From Brasenia schreberi (Eukaryota > Streptophyta > Magnoliopsida > Nymphaeales > Cabombaceae): a DNA stretch of 64,000 nucleotides. Position 1 is the stretch's first letter; each line of letters starts with the position of its first letter. Below are positions 1 to 12,407 of this stretch, piece by piece. The notes under the pieces were generated by a model. It was not told the DNA's origin. It ran no database searches and worked only from the letters and a program-made list of their open reading frames with translations. Both the position numbers and the translations under genes were made by a program. The stretch lies in the NCBI GenBank assembly GCA_036023115.1, contig JAYKKT010000089.1, positions 19,153,001-19,217,000 on the forward strand, given 5' to 3'.

Positions 1-1669
1 CAATTGATCCCAATTCTTGATAAATTCATCTTAGTGTTGTTGTCAACTTCGAAAGATAGGAGGCATCGGATAGCCATTAACTATCTAATCATTGTTTTCA
101 ATACCTCTTTGTAGATTTGTTACATGGTCTGCTTTTACGATAGCGAATAAGTTGCTCCTATAAAGTAATTTACTCAAGACTCAACTACTCATCCAATATC
201 TTGACAAATCTATTTTGATATACATGGTGCCTTAGTTTATTTCAAATGGTCTTCATTATAGATGTTTCTATATCCTCTTATGCGTGATTGGTAGTGTAGG
301 ACATGTCTACCTTTATATCCAACTTCCTTCAAAATCGATCAACTACTTGTAGTTGTATTGATTCACTATATCTTATGTCACGTTAATGTAATGCCACCTA
401 CTATATCCAACTTTTTGTACCCTCTTTGAAACTGATTTCTCAAATGAATTATTAAATTCTGTAATCTACAACTTAACCAACGAATGTATTTATTTCTAAA
501 TTATATTGAATCTCCCAATTGAGCTACCGATAAGCCTTTTAACCTTGCATGTCACTCTCCATGGTGCCCATCGTTACATAACTATAATATTAAAAATACA
601 AATGATATACATATGCATTAATAACCAATTTTACATACCTATTAGTTTTATGAGAATTATAATAAATCACACTTTATCCATCTTGAGGCAATTCTTTCCT
701 TATATAGGTTCAACCACTAATCTTTAACATAAGAGAGCATGGTACAAATTTTTCTACTTTAGTTTCATTACCTGTCCTGCCTCCTTAATAGTTCATTTGA
801 TTTGATTAGTGAATGACTTTCCTCCAACTTGCACAAAATACACTAGTCATATCTCTATTCCTTGTCAACTTCACAATGAATACTTCAATATTTTTTGCAA
901 TATTCCATCAACACAAGGAGTCTGCTGCATCCAAACATATAAAGTGAATGACATTCACCAATGCCATATCATGATCATTGTAGATTACATGTGAAAAGTT
1001 GTTTGGATTCAATAATTCTCACATATTTCAATATCTAAACATAATTTTCTTCCTTTTTTATGCTCATAAAAGTGAAGGCCATAATTTTTTAATTAATATA
1101 AACCTAATAACCTCAAGGAAAAATATATTTTACTTGAAAATTACAGAGTATATACAACTGTTATAATTTATGTAAGAAACTATATAAAAAATATGAAAAA
1201 TAAACTCTTCCATATTTGTCTAATATGTGCTATCAAACTCTGATACCATAGAAATACATGTAAAAGTTTCACTAAACTAGGATATGCAAACATAATATCG
1301 GTAACAATATTTGTATCGAGTACCTTATGATGATTGTGTGATATTATTGAGTATCAAGGTCATATAATAGTTGCTATAAAATACTTCACGAACCTTTATC
1401 TTTCTAACTTTTATTCTTACATTCTAATGTACATTGCCGTACTAATATATAATTTATCAACCTACTTCAAATACGTCAAAATATATTAGGTTTATAATAG
1501 ATTTTGTGAGGTCTTTTACTATAAAATATTCAAATTCACTCAATCTCCCTATAAAAGCATGACATTCAAGATACAAATCTATAGGGTCGTTGTTTAGCAG
1601 GTAGGTGGTCTAGATCTAGACTTGATTGGATCCAGACCCAACTGGACAAGAAAGCAGTAATGCTTGAGT
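1..1669. other. AT-rich intergenic stretch, no recognised gene
   Basis: AT-rich DNA whose short open frames have no recognisable domain and no coding continuity. I see no LTR-family similarity before about 1670. The only suggestive element is a PBS-like site near 1238. The stretch may be a decayed element too old to recognise by eye. Confidence 0.5.
1238..1248 (-). other. PBS-like site for initiator tRNA-Met (remnant)
   Basis: On the minus strand this reads TGGTATCAGAG, the usual copia primer-binding site complementary to initiator tRNA-Met. The bases just before it do not end in CA and no LTR pair was found, so it is at best a relic of an old copia-type element. An 11-base match could be chance. 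Confidence 0.3.
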
Positions 1670-1836
1670 GTTACTATAGATGTGAATTTTTATTACGAAG
1701 TCTATATAGGGATTTGAAACTAAATTCACAAACTACGAGTGCACGAGTATGATATCTAGTTTGCTCAAACTAGCAAAGATGATTTCTAACTTCTGCAACT
1801 ATTGTAGGTAAGTGAATTCTTTTCGACGTAGGCCTT

Positions 1837-1854
1837 CCTAAACCGATGCTTAAG
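1837..1854 (-). other. GCATCGGT-loop hairpin, third LTR type
   Basis: Sense strand CTTAA-GCATCGGT-TTAGG. Five pairs form, one of them a T-G wobble. The fourth pair is A-T where the B-type LTRs have G-C. Confidence 0.5.
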
Positions 1855-2913
1855 GGTCGGCCTAGATGCTTGAAAAATTGTTCGAGATTTCGATAAGTTT
1901 TCAAAACCAAATTTCAATTCCAAAAGCTTCACAAAAATCGTGACTTTACTTCTTGATTTAAAACATTTTAAATCATCAAAAATAGAAACTGGTTCTATTT
2001 TCGCAGACTTGTTTCTTATTTTCCTACATATCTCTAAATCTCTAAAAATTCTCAAAATTTTACAAAAAGTAGAGTTGGATACTTAAAGTCAAAAACTATT
2101 TTTATTTTATTTTAAATATTGTAGATATATGTAATTAAATCTGATAATATACCCCACTCAAGTGTTTAGAATAGATTTATGCTAGAGAAACAAAGGCTTA
2201 GAAAAGCAATTGTATCTTCATACCCAAATCTTCGATATTTATGAAATTGATCTTGTTGGAAAGCTATGGATCTCAACTTTTCAATGGGTTTTTAATCAAA
2301 ATGGTTTACTATATATAAAGATATAAGATTATGACCCAACCTCTATTTAAGGAACTATGGGTTTTACATATTTTGTTCTGATTTTATTTGATATTTTCTG
2401 ATTTTATTAATGATGTTGTACAATCCTAAAATTCTTGAAATTTTTATGGACAGCGAGTCTTAGGTTTGCAAAATTTCAGTACATGCGGAGTAAGAGGCAA
2501 GTAAATAAAAATCATTTATCAGATGTATGTAGAGTATAGAAAACAGATTTTGAGTTTTTACAAGTTACGCGCATGCATTTCGTCCAAATTAAAAGACAAT
2601 TTACAACAATTTAAAATGAATGAAATTATTATTATAGCATAAACATAAAGTGGATTAGGAGGTATATGATCTTATAATGTATATCGGAGTAGAAAGGATC
2701 GAAAATCAAACAAGTAACAGATAATCTTTGAATGTAAAGGGAATGGGGCAACATATAATCCTTAATTATTACATCAATATGGAGACATAAACTCCTTAAT
2801 TACAACCCCATTTAAATTTAATGAAAGGGGAGAAGATAATAATTAAAAGATAAGAGAAGAAGGGACCTATAGCAGAAGAACAAAATGGTGGCCGGCAGTT
2901 GGCAGACTCCTTC

Positions 2914-2930
2914 TTCTCTCTCTCTCTCTC

Positions 2931-2984
<54 letters not shown>
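2914..2984. repeat. (CT)n microsatellite
   Basis: A nearly uninterrupted CT run of about 70 bases. It is (GA)n in the sense of the enclosing LTR fragment. Long serine/leucine or arginine/glutamate frames across it are artefacts of the dinucleotide repeat. Confidence 0.95.
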
Positions 2985-2988
<4 letters not shown>

Positions 2989-2997
2989 TCTCCCTCT

Positions 2998-3315
2998 CTT
3001 TGTTTTGGCCACGTTTTCCTTTTGGAAGGAGAAGAGAAGAGGGGAGGACTTATCCCAAGGTCATACTCGATCCATTCCAGATCAGCCTATTTAGAAATAG
3101 AACGTACTACTTGCAAGTATCTTGCTATATTGAACTAGGCCTTTCTTTGTAAGAAGAAGGATTTTGAAATGTAACCACGTATTTGGAAAACTCCACTCTT
3201 TCACAAGTGCGAATTCTCTCACTCAGGGTCACACAATTCGCCTTTGAACCTTACTTTTGAAGTTTCAAAGCAGTTATCCCTAAGGGTTTTCGAAAAAGGG
3301 CATTTAAGCCAAATC
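2998..3315 (-). other. Element A, truncated 3' untranslated region
   Basis: Nearly identical to 22120-22437, the region between the integrase stop and the PPT of element B. In A it stops at 2998, so the last roughly 850 bp, the PPT and the 3' LTR are absent. Confidence 0.75.
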
Positions 3316-6300
3316 CTACACATAATACTTCTTTAAGTATTGAATATTGATAGGATCTGCTAAATTCGTACCTTCTACATCAATCAACCAATATGAGTTG
3401 TTCGTGGTGGTTGCATGCACAACATAGGGTCCATCCCACTTGGGGCGCCACTTTCCAAGTGGATGTGGGCCACGATAGTGGATGATTTTCAAAACCAGAT
3501 CTCCCACTTCAAAGTGGCGAGGTCTCATATGTTTGTCATAATGTCGGGCTATCCTTTGCCGGTATGCATGAGCATGATCCATAGCAAGGAGTCACCTCTC
3601 ATCTAGCAAATCTAGTTCGGCCATCCTAGCATGCTGAAGCATCTCTAGGGGGAGGTCGAGTGCAATGGATGTATGGAAAGAATGCAATTGTGTATGAATG
3701 GGAAGAATGGCGTTTGTGTCATAGACCAATTCGAATGGTGTGGCATTTGTGAGAGTCCGGATGGAAGTCCTATAAGCCCATAAGGCTTCATCCAGCTTCT
3801 CGTGCCACGTCCTACACTTCTCTAAAGTCTTCTCAATTATACTAATGAGAGTCTTATTCGTGGCTTCGGCTTGGCCGTTGCCTTGGGGGTAGTAGGGCGA
3901 GGAGAAGTGGTGAGTTATGCCATAAGTGTTGCACAACTTAACCATCCGCTCATTTTTGAATGGGGTGCCATTATCTGACACAAGGTCTCTTGGAACTCCG
4001 AATCAAGCCAAGATATTCCTCCTAATGAAAGCCACCACATGTTGCCCCTGTACGTTGGTCAGGGAGATGGCTTCGACCCACTTAGAGAAATACTCAATGG
4101 CTGGTAAGATGAACCTATGCCCATTCGATGCCTTTGGAAATATTGGGCCTACAATATCAAACGCCCACATGGTAAACAGCCAGGGGCTGACCACGGAATG
4201 CAATGAAGATGATGGGATATGAATGGTGTGCCCATGCACTTGACACGGATGACACTTTCTAACATGATCGTGACAATCCTTTTTCAGGGTGGACCAAAAA
4301 TAGCCTACTCTAAGTATTTTCATTGCCATCATGTTGGCATTAACATGACCTCCACATTCTCCATCGTGGAATTCATGCATAATAGTCCTAGCCTCCTCTA
4401 GATCGACACATCTTAGTAGGATGCCGGTAAAACTTTTTTTATACAAAACCGCACCCAAAATGGTGTATCGGGTAGAAATTTTTCCGATGAATGCCTTATC
4501 TTTGGATGTGGCATCCTCAGCGAATCCCCCATTTTCTAGAAAACATTTGATGTCATAAAACCAAGGTTTTTCAACAGAATCTGAATTATTTTGGCAAATA
4601 TCCAAATCGTGTGTGGATGGAGTGGGCGCATGCCATATCTCTAAGGATCGGGTCCCTGAAATGGGATCGACCTTTAGGGCTGAACCCAAGGAGGAGAGGG
4701 CATCGGCAATGCCATTATCCTCTATTCCTACATGTGGGAGTCTACACGATTGGAATGACTCAACCAATCGAGTGGCCAACTCGTGATATGGAAAAAGTTT
4801 TTCATTACGTACTTGCCAAATTTTCAAAACCTGGTTTATAACAAGGAGCGAATCTCTAAAGACCTCGATGCATGATGCCCCTAGAGTTTTCGAAACCCTT
4901 AAGCCTTGTATGAGTGCTTCATACTCGGCTATGTTGTTCGAACATTCGAAATCTAGGCGAATTGCTATGGGGATCTCACCCTTTTCAGGGGATATGAGGA
5001 TGACCCCAACACCAGCCCCTCGTTGGTTTCGTGCCCCATCGAAGTGCATCTTCCACACTTGGTTTTTGAAAGAGTTTGCCAAAATGTGGTTTTGAAATTG
5101 ATTTTGCAATATGCCTTCATCAAGCATTTCACTAAATGTGGGATATGCGTCCTCCAGGGGGAACTCAGCCACGTAGTCAACTAGGGCTTGCCCCTTAATG
5201 GAGATCTGATGATGGTATTTCAGGTCATAGTCCATTAGAAGGAGTTGCCATTTGCCCAATCTACCAGTGAGAATGGGTTTTTCGAACAAATGCTTGATTG
5301 GGTCAAGCTTGGACACTATCCAGATCTCATGATCTAGGAAATAGTGTCCAAATTTCTGGCAGGCCCAAACTAGGGCCAAGCACGTCTTCTCCATGGCTTG
5401 GTAATTCCTTTCGTAAGCCAAGAGAGCTTTCGAAATATAATAGATGGCATACTCCTTGTGGGTGTCATCCTCGTATTGAGCTAACAATGCTCCCAAGGCA
5501 TTCGCATGCACAAAGATATAAAGCAAAAGAGGTTTTCCTTGCTTTGGAGGATTTAAAACAGGGGAATTAACTAAGTATGCCTTTAGTCTTTCAAATGACT
5601 TTTGGCAGTCGTCATCCCATGAAAATTTTGTGCCCTTCCTCAACAATTTGTTGAAGGGTTCGCATCTAGTTGTCAAGTTTGATATAAACCTGCGAATGGA
5701 TTGTAATCGCCCAGGAGGCTACAAATCTGTGTGAGATTGGAGGGTGGAGCCATGTCTATGATGGCTCGACACTTAGATGGGTCGACTTCTATACCCCTTT
5801 GGCTCACCATAAAGCCTAAGAGCTTTCCGGACTCTACTCCGAATACACACTTCTGAGGGTTTAGCTTTACTTTGTAAAGTCTAAGCCTTTCGAAAAATCT
5901 TTTGTAAACATTCGATGTGAGTGCATCGAGTTTTGGATTTTGCCAAGAGATCATCCACATATACCTCTACGAGCTCATGAATCTGATCATGGAAGATCGT
6001 GGTCATGGCTCTCTGGTATGTGGCGCCGATATTTTTCAAACCAAAGGGCATGACTGTATAACAGTATGTGCCCCATGGGGTTGTGAATGCGGTCTTACCC
6101 TGATCTCGTGGACTTAATTTGATTTGATTATACCCTGAATAGCCATCCATAAACGAAAACATCTCGTGATTTGCAGTATTATCGACTATCAAATCTATGT
6201 TTGGTAAAGGATAATTATCCTTTGGAGTGGCTTTATTCAGGTTTCTGAAATCGATGCATATTCGAATCTTCCCATTGGTTTTTCGAACAACAACGATATT

Positions 6301-6930
6301 GGATAACCAATCAGAATACGCAATGGGTTTTATAAATCCGGCTTTTAACAGATCTTCTAAACCCTCTTTGACTTGTGCGTGTACATTCGGATGTATTTTC
6401 CTAAGCTTTTGCTTTATGGGTTTCACATCCGCATCTAAGGGAAGACGATGTTCGACAATACTGGGGTCTATGCCCGGCATATCTTCATACGTCCATGCAA
6501 ACACATCTAAGTAGGTTTGTAAAAATGCAATGAATGCTAATCTTTCATGCTCATGCAAACATGTGCCTACCTTAATGAGTTTAGGATTTGAATCACTCCC
6601 TAGGTTTACTTCTATGAAATCTCCTCCTGCTGAATTGGAAGGTCTTCCAAAATCAAGAATTTTATGAAATTCTGGGAGCTCAGAAGTGGGATCTTCCTCT
6701 AGGGGATCCACTTCTGGGCTTCGATCATTCTCGTGGTTTATAGACCCGAGGGAATTTGATGCATGAATTTTCAAAAGACCTGGTTTTACACTTAGAATTT
6801 CTATTTATTTCAAAATTTTTGGTCTGGTTATACAAACAACATTTCTTTCGAAATCCTTTCCTTTTTCCAAAGCCTTACCAGGAGCAACTATGTACAAAAT
6901 CTTTTTGGAATTTTGTAAATTTTCCGGGAG
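3316..6930 (-). pseudogene. Element A: Ty3/gypsy Tat-type pol (RT-RNaseH-aRNH-IN), broken
   Basis: This is the replication and integration polyprotein of a plant LTR retrotransposon. Reading leftwards: the RT/protease spacer end and RT (about 6774-5881, catalytic YVDDLL); RT thumb and RNase H1 (5960-5100); a second, archaeal-type RNase H (about 5070-4640, MHFDGARN, NNIAEYEAL, GIADALSSL), the hallmark of the Tat lineage; and integrase (4420-3316) with an HHCC zinc region, catalytic D (WAFDIVGP), D (VSDNGTPF), E (GNGQAEATN) and a GPY-type C-terminus (KWDGPYVV). RT shifts frame near 5900-5960. Integrase is cut by an in-frame TGA near 3992 where element B reads CGA. The frame is otherwise nearly intact and closely similar to B (22438-25960). 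There are no LTRs of its own, so this is a truncated, non-autonomous copy. Confidence 0.9.
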
Positions 6931-8282
6931 GATATACCAACCCCCACATCTACAAAGTGCTAAAAAAGGTGGTCAGTGTGCCTAGCCCCTCAAAAGCATG
7001 TATTCCTAGAGTTCCGTCAAAAACAGACAAAGGAAATGTCATTTTAAAGGTGTATGATTTCGAAAACCATCTTTCAAAGATTCCTATCAATATGTCCATC
7101 CTAGAGCTAATACAAGTGGCCTCCATAGGAGCGAAAATGCCCATCGTATTCTCGGAAGATGATGTAGATAGACCCTACGAGTCCCATAACCAGGCCCTGC
7201 ATATCGAGGTGGTTCTGAATAACCACTCTCTCGATAGGTGCCTTGTCGATGGGGGAGGAGGGCTCAACATCCTTCCACTTCATGTGGCGAATCAAATCGG
7301 AGTCACCTTGACATCCGTTCATCCAAGTCCCATCGTTATCACTGGATACGATGCGAATGCGTCTAGACCAATAGGATCGATCGAACTCCTCATGGAAACG
7401 GGAGGGATAGCACACACGAGGGTGTTCCATATCCTGGACATCCACCCCCATTATAACCTGTTGTTGGAAAGGCCTTGGATACACAGCTTGTGCGTTGTGC
7501 CATCCACCTTCCACAGGTGTGTCAAGATCCCTTTCAGGGACAAAGTCGTAGTGATCCTAGGTGAGAGTCATCCTCAACTTCAGGGAGTCATAAATTCCCC
7601 CTGCTTGTTAAGCTCCTAGACCCATGAGGTAAAACTGGGGCAAACCATGCTCGAGATACCAAGGCTCATACTGGAAAACCCTAGGAAGGCCGTATATGTA
7701 AAGGGGCCGCTCAAGGCTAGCTCCCTCAAGGTTCTGACCCTTCTAGGAAGACCCAAGAATCCCTTATTTCTAAAACCCCTGGACAAAAAGCCCTATATGC
7801 ACAACATAGACGACAGCAAGTTCCAGGACCACGATTTGTATCCAAATTTCTCCAAAAACAAAAAATCGTGGAACATGCTGTTAAACATGGGTTATTTGCC
7901 TTATAAAAGTCTAGGGACACAAAATCAGGGTCTCCTAGAACCCATACTTCCTAGGGTCAATCCAAGCCGATATGGGATCGGCTATACTCCCAAAATACCA
8001 CCAAAGCCACCTCTTGTGACCACCTAGGTCTAGGGTGCCCTGGAGCCTACCCTAGAAGAAACCTACGATTTAGACCTCCTATTCAGAGTCTAACCTGTAG
8101 TGTTTTCCCTTTGTAGGTATGATGAAAGATCCCTTTAGCAAAAATACAAAAACATTTGAAAAACTTAAAATCGAAAAAATGGAAAAATTGCAAAAACCAA
8201 AAACCTTGGAAAATCAAAAAGTCAAAAAAAGAGTAGTTTGTATAGTTCCCAAAGTTCTAGTTTTACAAAAGCACAAAAAAAT
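6931..8282 (+). pseudogene. Element A protease and G-patch segment, inverted
   Basis: This segment matches the reverse complement of 26037-27490 in element B, so it is flipped relative to the rest of element A. It encodes, in plus orientation, a retroviral-type aspartic protease (about 7100-7600) with active-site context VDGGGGLNIL and the later motif YNLLLERPWIH. A G-patch-like stretch follows (7860-8020): NMLLNMGY, SLG, NQGLLEPILP, NPSRYGIGYTP. A stop (TAG near 7617) separates the two parts. About 90 bp present in B (near 27210-27299) are missing here, between short ACAA repeats. The protease would normally cut the gag-pol polyprotein. The role of the G-patch in plant Tat elements is unproven. 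Confidence 0.8.
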
Positions 8283-9892
8283 CTTAAAGCAATAAAGGTT
8301 TTCCTTCCTTTGGAGGTTTTAAAATCGGAGGATTTACCAAATAAGTTTTCAATCTTTCAAAAGTTTTTTGGCAATCGAAATCCCATTCAAATTTAACCCC
8401 TTTTCTCAAAAGCCTATTGAAAGGTTCACATCTTGTTGCTAAATTGGAGACAAATCTCCTAATGGCCTGGAGTTGACCTTTGAGGCTTCGGTTTTGGATC
8501 GAGTTGGAGGGTGGAGGCATGTCTATGATGGCTCGACACTTAGAGGAGTCGACTTTTATGCCCCTTTGGCTCACCATAAACCCTAAGAGTTTTCTCGATT
8601 CCACTCCAAAAACACACTTTTGAGGGTTTAACTTAACTTTATAAAGCCTAAGCCTTTCGAAAACGTTTTGCAAAGATTCTATGTCTGTGCATCAAGTTTT
8701 TTATTTTACCAAAAGATCATCCACATATACTTCCAAGAGCTCATGGATTTGACCATGGAAAATGGTAGTCATGGCTCTTTGGTATGTGGCACCGGTATTT
8801 TTCAAACCAAAGGGCATAACCGTGTAACAGTATGTGTCCCAAGGTATAGTAAAAGCAATTTTTGCCTGATCTTTTGGTGCTAACTTGATTTGATTATAAC
8901 CTTAATATCCATCCATGAAAGGAAACATTTCATGATTTACAGTGCTATCTACTATTAAATCAATGTTTGGAAGAGGAAAATTATCTTTTGGAGTGGCTTT
9001 GTTCAAATTTCTAAAATCAATGCGGATTCGAATTTTCTCATTTGATTTTCGAACCATAACAATATTTGAAAGCCATTCCTAATAAGCAATGGGTTTTATA
9101 AATCCGACTTTTAAAAGATCTTCTAAACCCTCTTTCACTTGGGAGTGAACATCGGGATAGATTTTTCTAAGCTTTTGCTTAACAGGTTTTGCATTGGGTT
9201 CTAAGGGAAGATGATGTTCTACGATTCTAGGGTCTAGACCTAGCATGTCTTCATAGGTCCATGCAAATAAATCAACATAGGATTTCAAAAATGCAATGAA
9301 TGTTCATGCTCATGCAAATATGCGCCTATTTTTACACACTTTGGGTTAGACTCACTCCCCAAGTTGATTTCTATAAAATCTTCTCTTACGAAATTTGAAG
9401 GTTTTTGCAAGTCAAGGATTGTATGAAATTCGGAAACCTCGGGGGCTTAATTATCCTCATGGATGAGGGGATCTTCATCCTTGCTTTAATCATTCTCAAG
9501 CACTTTAATTTCTAAGGAAGTGTTAGGTAAGAAAGTGGGGTTGTGAATGACAAGCTTGGACGATTTTGATTTGTGAATATATAGAAGCTTGGAAGAACTC
9601 GAAAATGGGCTTTATACATGGCCAATATTTTTGAAATTTTCAATTTTTTATCTTTTTCAAACCAAATGCTAGAAGGATGAATATACATGACTTTCTTTTT
9701 GAGATTTTCAGATTTTTTAATTTTTTTGGCTTTTTCCAAACAAAGACTAGGAGAAGGAATATAAACAACTTTCTTTTTGGATTTTTCAGATTTTTCAAAT
9801 GTTTTTGGGTTTTGAAAGCTTTCTAAATTTTTTTGGTTTCTCCATATATATATTTTTTTTGGGTTGTTGCTAAGGAAAGGGTCTTCCATCAT
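8283..9892 (-). pseudogene. Fragment E: family-2 RT and protease-RT spacer
   Basis: Minus-strand pol piece of the second Tat family. From right to left: a Lys/Phe-rich spacer (9892-9512), the RT N-terminus (9288-8890, with LEDLLKVGFIKPIAY), RT palm relics, and the RT-to-RNase H connection (8673-8284, with KCVFGVESRKLLGFMVSQRG). It stops abruptly in RNase H at 8283, where the inverted segment of element A begins. Multiple stops break it. It matches element D better than A or B, for example in NPPILKPPK and RKGVKFEW. Confidence 0.8.
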
Positions 9893-11155
9893 ACCTCTTT
9901 TCCCTTCCCGCTTGTACTTGCATGATTTGGAAAGGGTTCCTTTAAGACCGCTTGGGAGGGCTTCGGTTCTTCAGTGACGTGGAGCCTTCCCTTGCTCAAT
10001 CAAGTCTTGGATTTTATTTAAAAGTGCAAAACATTTATTCATATCATGGCCTTTGAGCCTATGATACTTACAAAATTCATTTAAAACTTTTCCCTTAGGG
10101 GGTGTCCCTTCGGGAAGAGTAAGGAGAGTGACCAATCCTTGGGCTAGAAGGAGGTCTAGGACTTCTGTGATTGGTTGTCCTAATTGAGTGAATTCTCTCC
10201 TTTCGAATTTCCTTTGAGGTTTCTTTTAATGTTTTCATTCGGAATTTTTGGAAGGTCCGGCCGGGCTTGGTTTCATACGGACATTTGCAATCTTTTGGGG
10301 TTTTACCCCTTTGTCCGATATGGGTGGCCCATATGCCCTTAGTTTTTCGAAACGATTTTTTTGAAAATTTCTCTCCTTCCATAAGTCTTCTTAAATCCCT
10401 TTTTCAAATTGGCTTCGAAGAGCGAAGCCCTTTTTATAAGTTTTTGGAAATTTGAAATCTCATGAAGGGAGAGAAGAGCTTTTAAATCGGTTCTAAAATT
10501 TTCAAGGATGAGCATCACAGCGCATTCTTCAGAGATGGGCTCACTTACTTGCCCTAGGAGCAACCTTCATCTAACAATGAATACATGTGCATCCTCGTTA
10601 GGGGCTTTTTTGGTGTCCCTCAAGGTGTTCAAAGTAGGGGTGACTTCCACGTTATGAGAAAAATGTTGCATTAAACAATTCGCCAACTCCTCGAAGATGA
10701 CGAATTGGCTCAAGTCATAGGAAGTCAATCACTTAGAAGCATTTCTCTTGAGTGAGAGGAGGAACCAATAAACCCATTTTGATGAATCCTTTTTCTTTTT
10801 GTAAGCCCTTCAGGAAAGGAGTTGAAGGTGGGATCTAGGATCCCCACTTCCATCATACCGATGAAAATTTGGTATGGCATCATCACTATCGGTTTGATAA
10901 TCGGATGGTAGAAAATCCGATAGTGTGATGACCTCTTTTCCTTAGTTTGGCCTTTCAACAATTGTTGTAAGGCTTTTCTATCTTTCAAGGTGAAGGATTT
11001 GGGTTCTTGTTTCTCCTATAATATATAGGTCGCTTTGGGTTTCTTTGAGTGATGTGATTTTCTATGAGCCATTATTTGTTTCTCATGGGAAGAGCATGAT
11101 TCGACCACTTTGGCCTCTTTGCTTAAGGCGGCGACCTTCTCTCCTATGTTGGAAA
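9893..11155 (-). pseudogene. Fragment E: family-2 gag, degenerate
   Basis: Gag structural-protein remnant matching 27802-29000 of element B. A CHHC knuckle (Cx2Hx4Hx4C, CKYHRLKGHD) lies near 10010-10080. A capsid-like retrotransposon gag domain spans about 10339-10740 (EECAVMLILENFRTDLK, LLSLHEIS). The N-terminal coiled region fades out near 11100 and is cut by the LTR starting at about 11156. Several frameshifts and stops are present. Confidence 0.7.
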
Positions 11156-11989
11156 GCTATGGATGCCCGAAATCCCACGAACTTCTCAAATAAACCTAGT
11201 TTTGTAAAAGCAGACCCAAAGGGCTATTTTGAGTCTGGAAACCCAAGAGCCTTCCAAACGAACCCTGTACATATGTTTAAACTGTATATGCTTTTAAAAT
11301 ATGTATAATATGCTTTTAAAACCTTTTAAGATACATTTTGAAACCCCACAAAGCGACTTGGCCTGATGAAAGCAGGACCAGAAGACCTAAAGAGAGCCCG
11401 AAACCGGAGCACATGTCGAGCCCGGCACAGCAACTCTCGTGTTAGATCCATCCCCAGGATCTCGAACGTCCAAGTCCCTGCCATCAACAAAAATCATTAG
11501 AAATCATCTCCGAAAGTTGAAAACAGAAGCGGACGACCATGTTGGCAAAGACCCAACGCAAGACGGAGTACTGATGCTGTCAGACCCCGCACAAACCGTT
11601 TGTTTCAAACATAACCTGAAGGAGTCAGAATTCAGTTTGGATTAGATCTGGATCATATATATCTAGATCCCAATCCAAACGTATGTGTGGATTTGGATTT
11701 GGATTTGGATTCAAAGATCCAATCCAATATCCACATCCATGGCCCACATCACCTTCTCATAAATGGAGGTGGGGCCCACTTGAAATTCACGTGGGATTAT
11801 GGGCATGAGAGAGAATGGGGAGGATAAACATGAGGGAAATGTATTAAGCTTGACTTGTGTGTCAAGTTTGGGTTAATCATGTGGGTTAGCCTAATTAGTA
11901 TGGGTTTAAGCTTGTATGAGCCTACACCTAACCTAGGGCTGCACCAACATGATGCAATGAAGTCCATGGGCTATGCAAAGGGAGACTCC

Positions 11990-12400
11990 TAACACAATCC
12001 TAAGCCAAAACCCCTAAACCTAGCCATTTACCCTAATCCCGGCCTAATCCTAGCCTAATCACCTAACCCACTTCCCTAATCCCAGCCTAATCCCAACCTA
12101 ATCACCTAACCCACCTCCCTAATCCTTCCCTAAACCTAGCCTAATTCCCTTAATCTTAACCTAATCCTAGCCTAAACACCTAACCCACCTCACTAAACCT
12201 CACCCCAAAACCAACTCACCTAGCTACGCCCTAAACCACTAAACCACCCCACCTAAAACCTAGCACACCATATCCCTAAAACCACCTAAACTAAATATCT
12301 GTCCCCCCCTAAATATCTAGCCCACCTTATCACTAAACGACCACCACCTAACCACTAAACCGCCCTTTCAAAACCAGCCCAAACCGACTTTTGAAAATCC
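11990..12400. repeat. CCTAA/CCTAACC-rich imperfect repeat in U3
   Basis: Irregular repetition of CCTAATCC, CCTAACCC and CCCTAAACC units just upstream of the TATA box of LTR C. The complementary G-rich versions lie at 20110-20450 and 31200-31540 in the B LTRs. It resembles telomere-like DNA but has no regular 7-bp period. Confidence 0.7.
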
Positions 12401-12407
12401 TATAAAA
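12401..12407 (+). promoter_or_regulatory. LTR C TATA box
   Basis: TATAAAA in CCTATAAAA context, immediately after the C-rich U3. The same CCTATAAAA box occurs at the equivalent place in both B LTRs. Confidence 0.6.

Larger units (their letters stand above)
1670..2998 (-). mobile_element. LTR fragment (third LTR type), R-U5 part
   Basis: Read on the minus strand, this follows the order of the LTR at 42404-44470: a purine (GA)n tract, a CTGCCAAC-type stretch, a GGAG/CTCC hairpin (2781-2795), a long AT-rich stretch, then the GCATCGGT-loop hairpin (1837-1854) near the LTR end at about 1675. The U3 part is missing. At about 2998 it abuts the truncated 3' region of element A. The family link rests on these landmarks; alignment by eye is only partial. 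Confidence 0.6.

Noticed and set aside
506..994. Short plus frames in the left AT-rich region
   Set aside because: No domain, AT-rich codons and no continuity; expected by chance.
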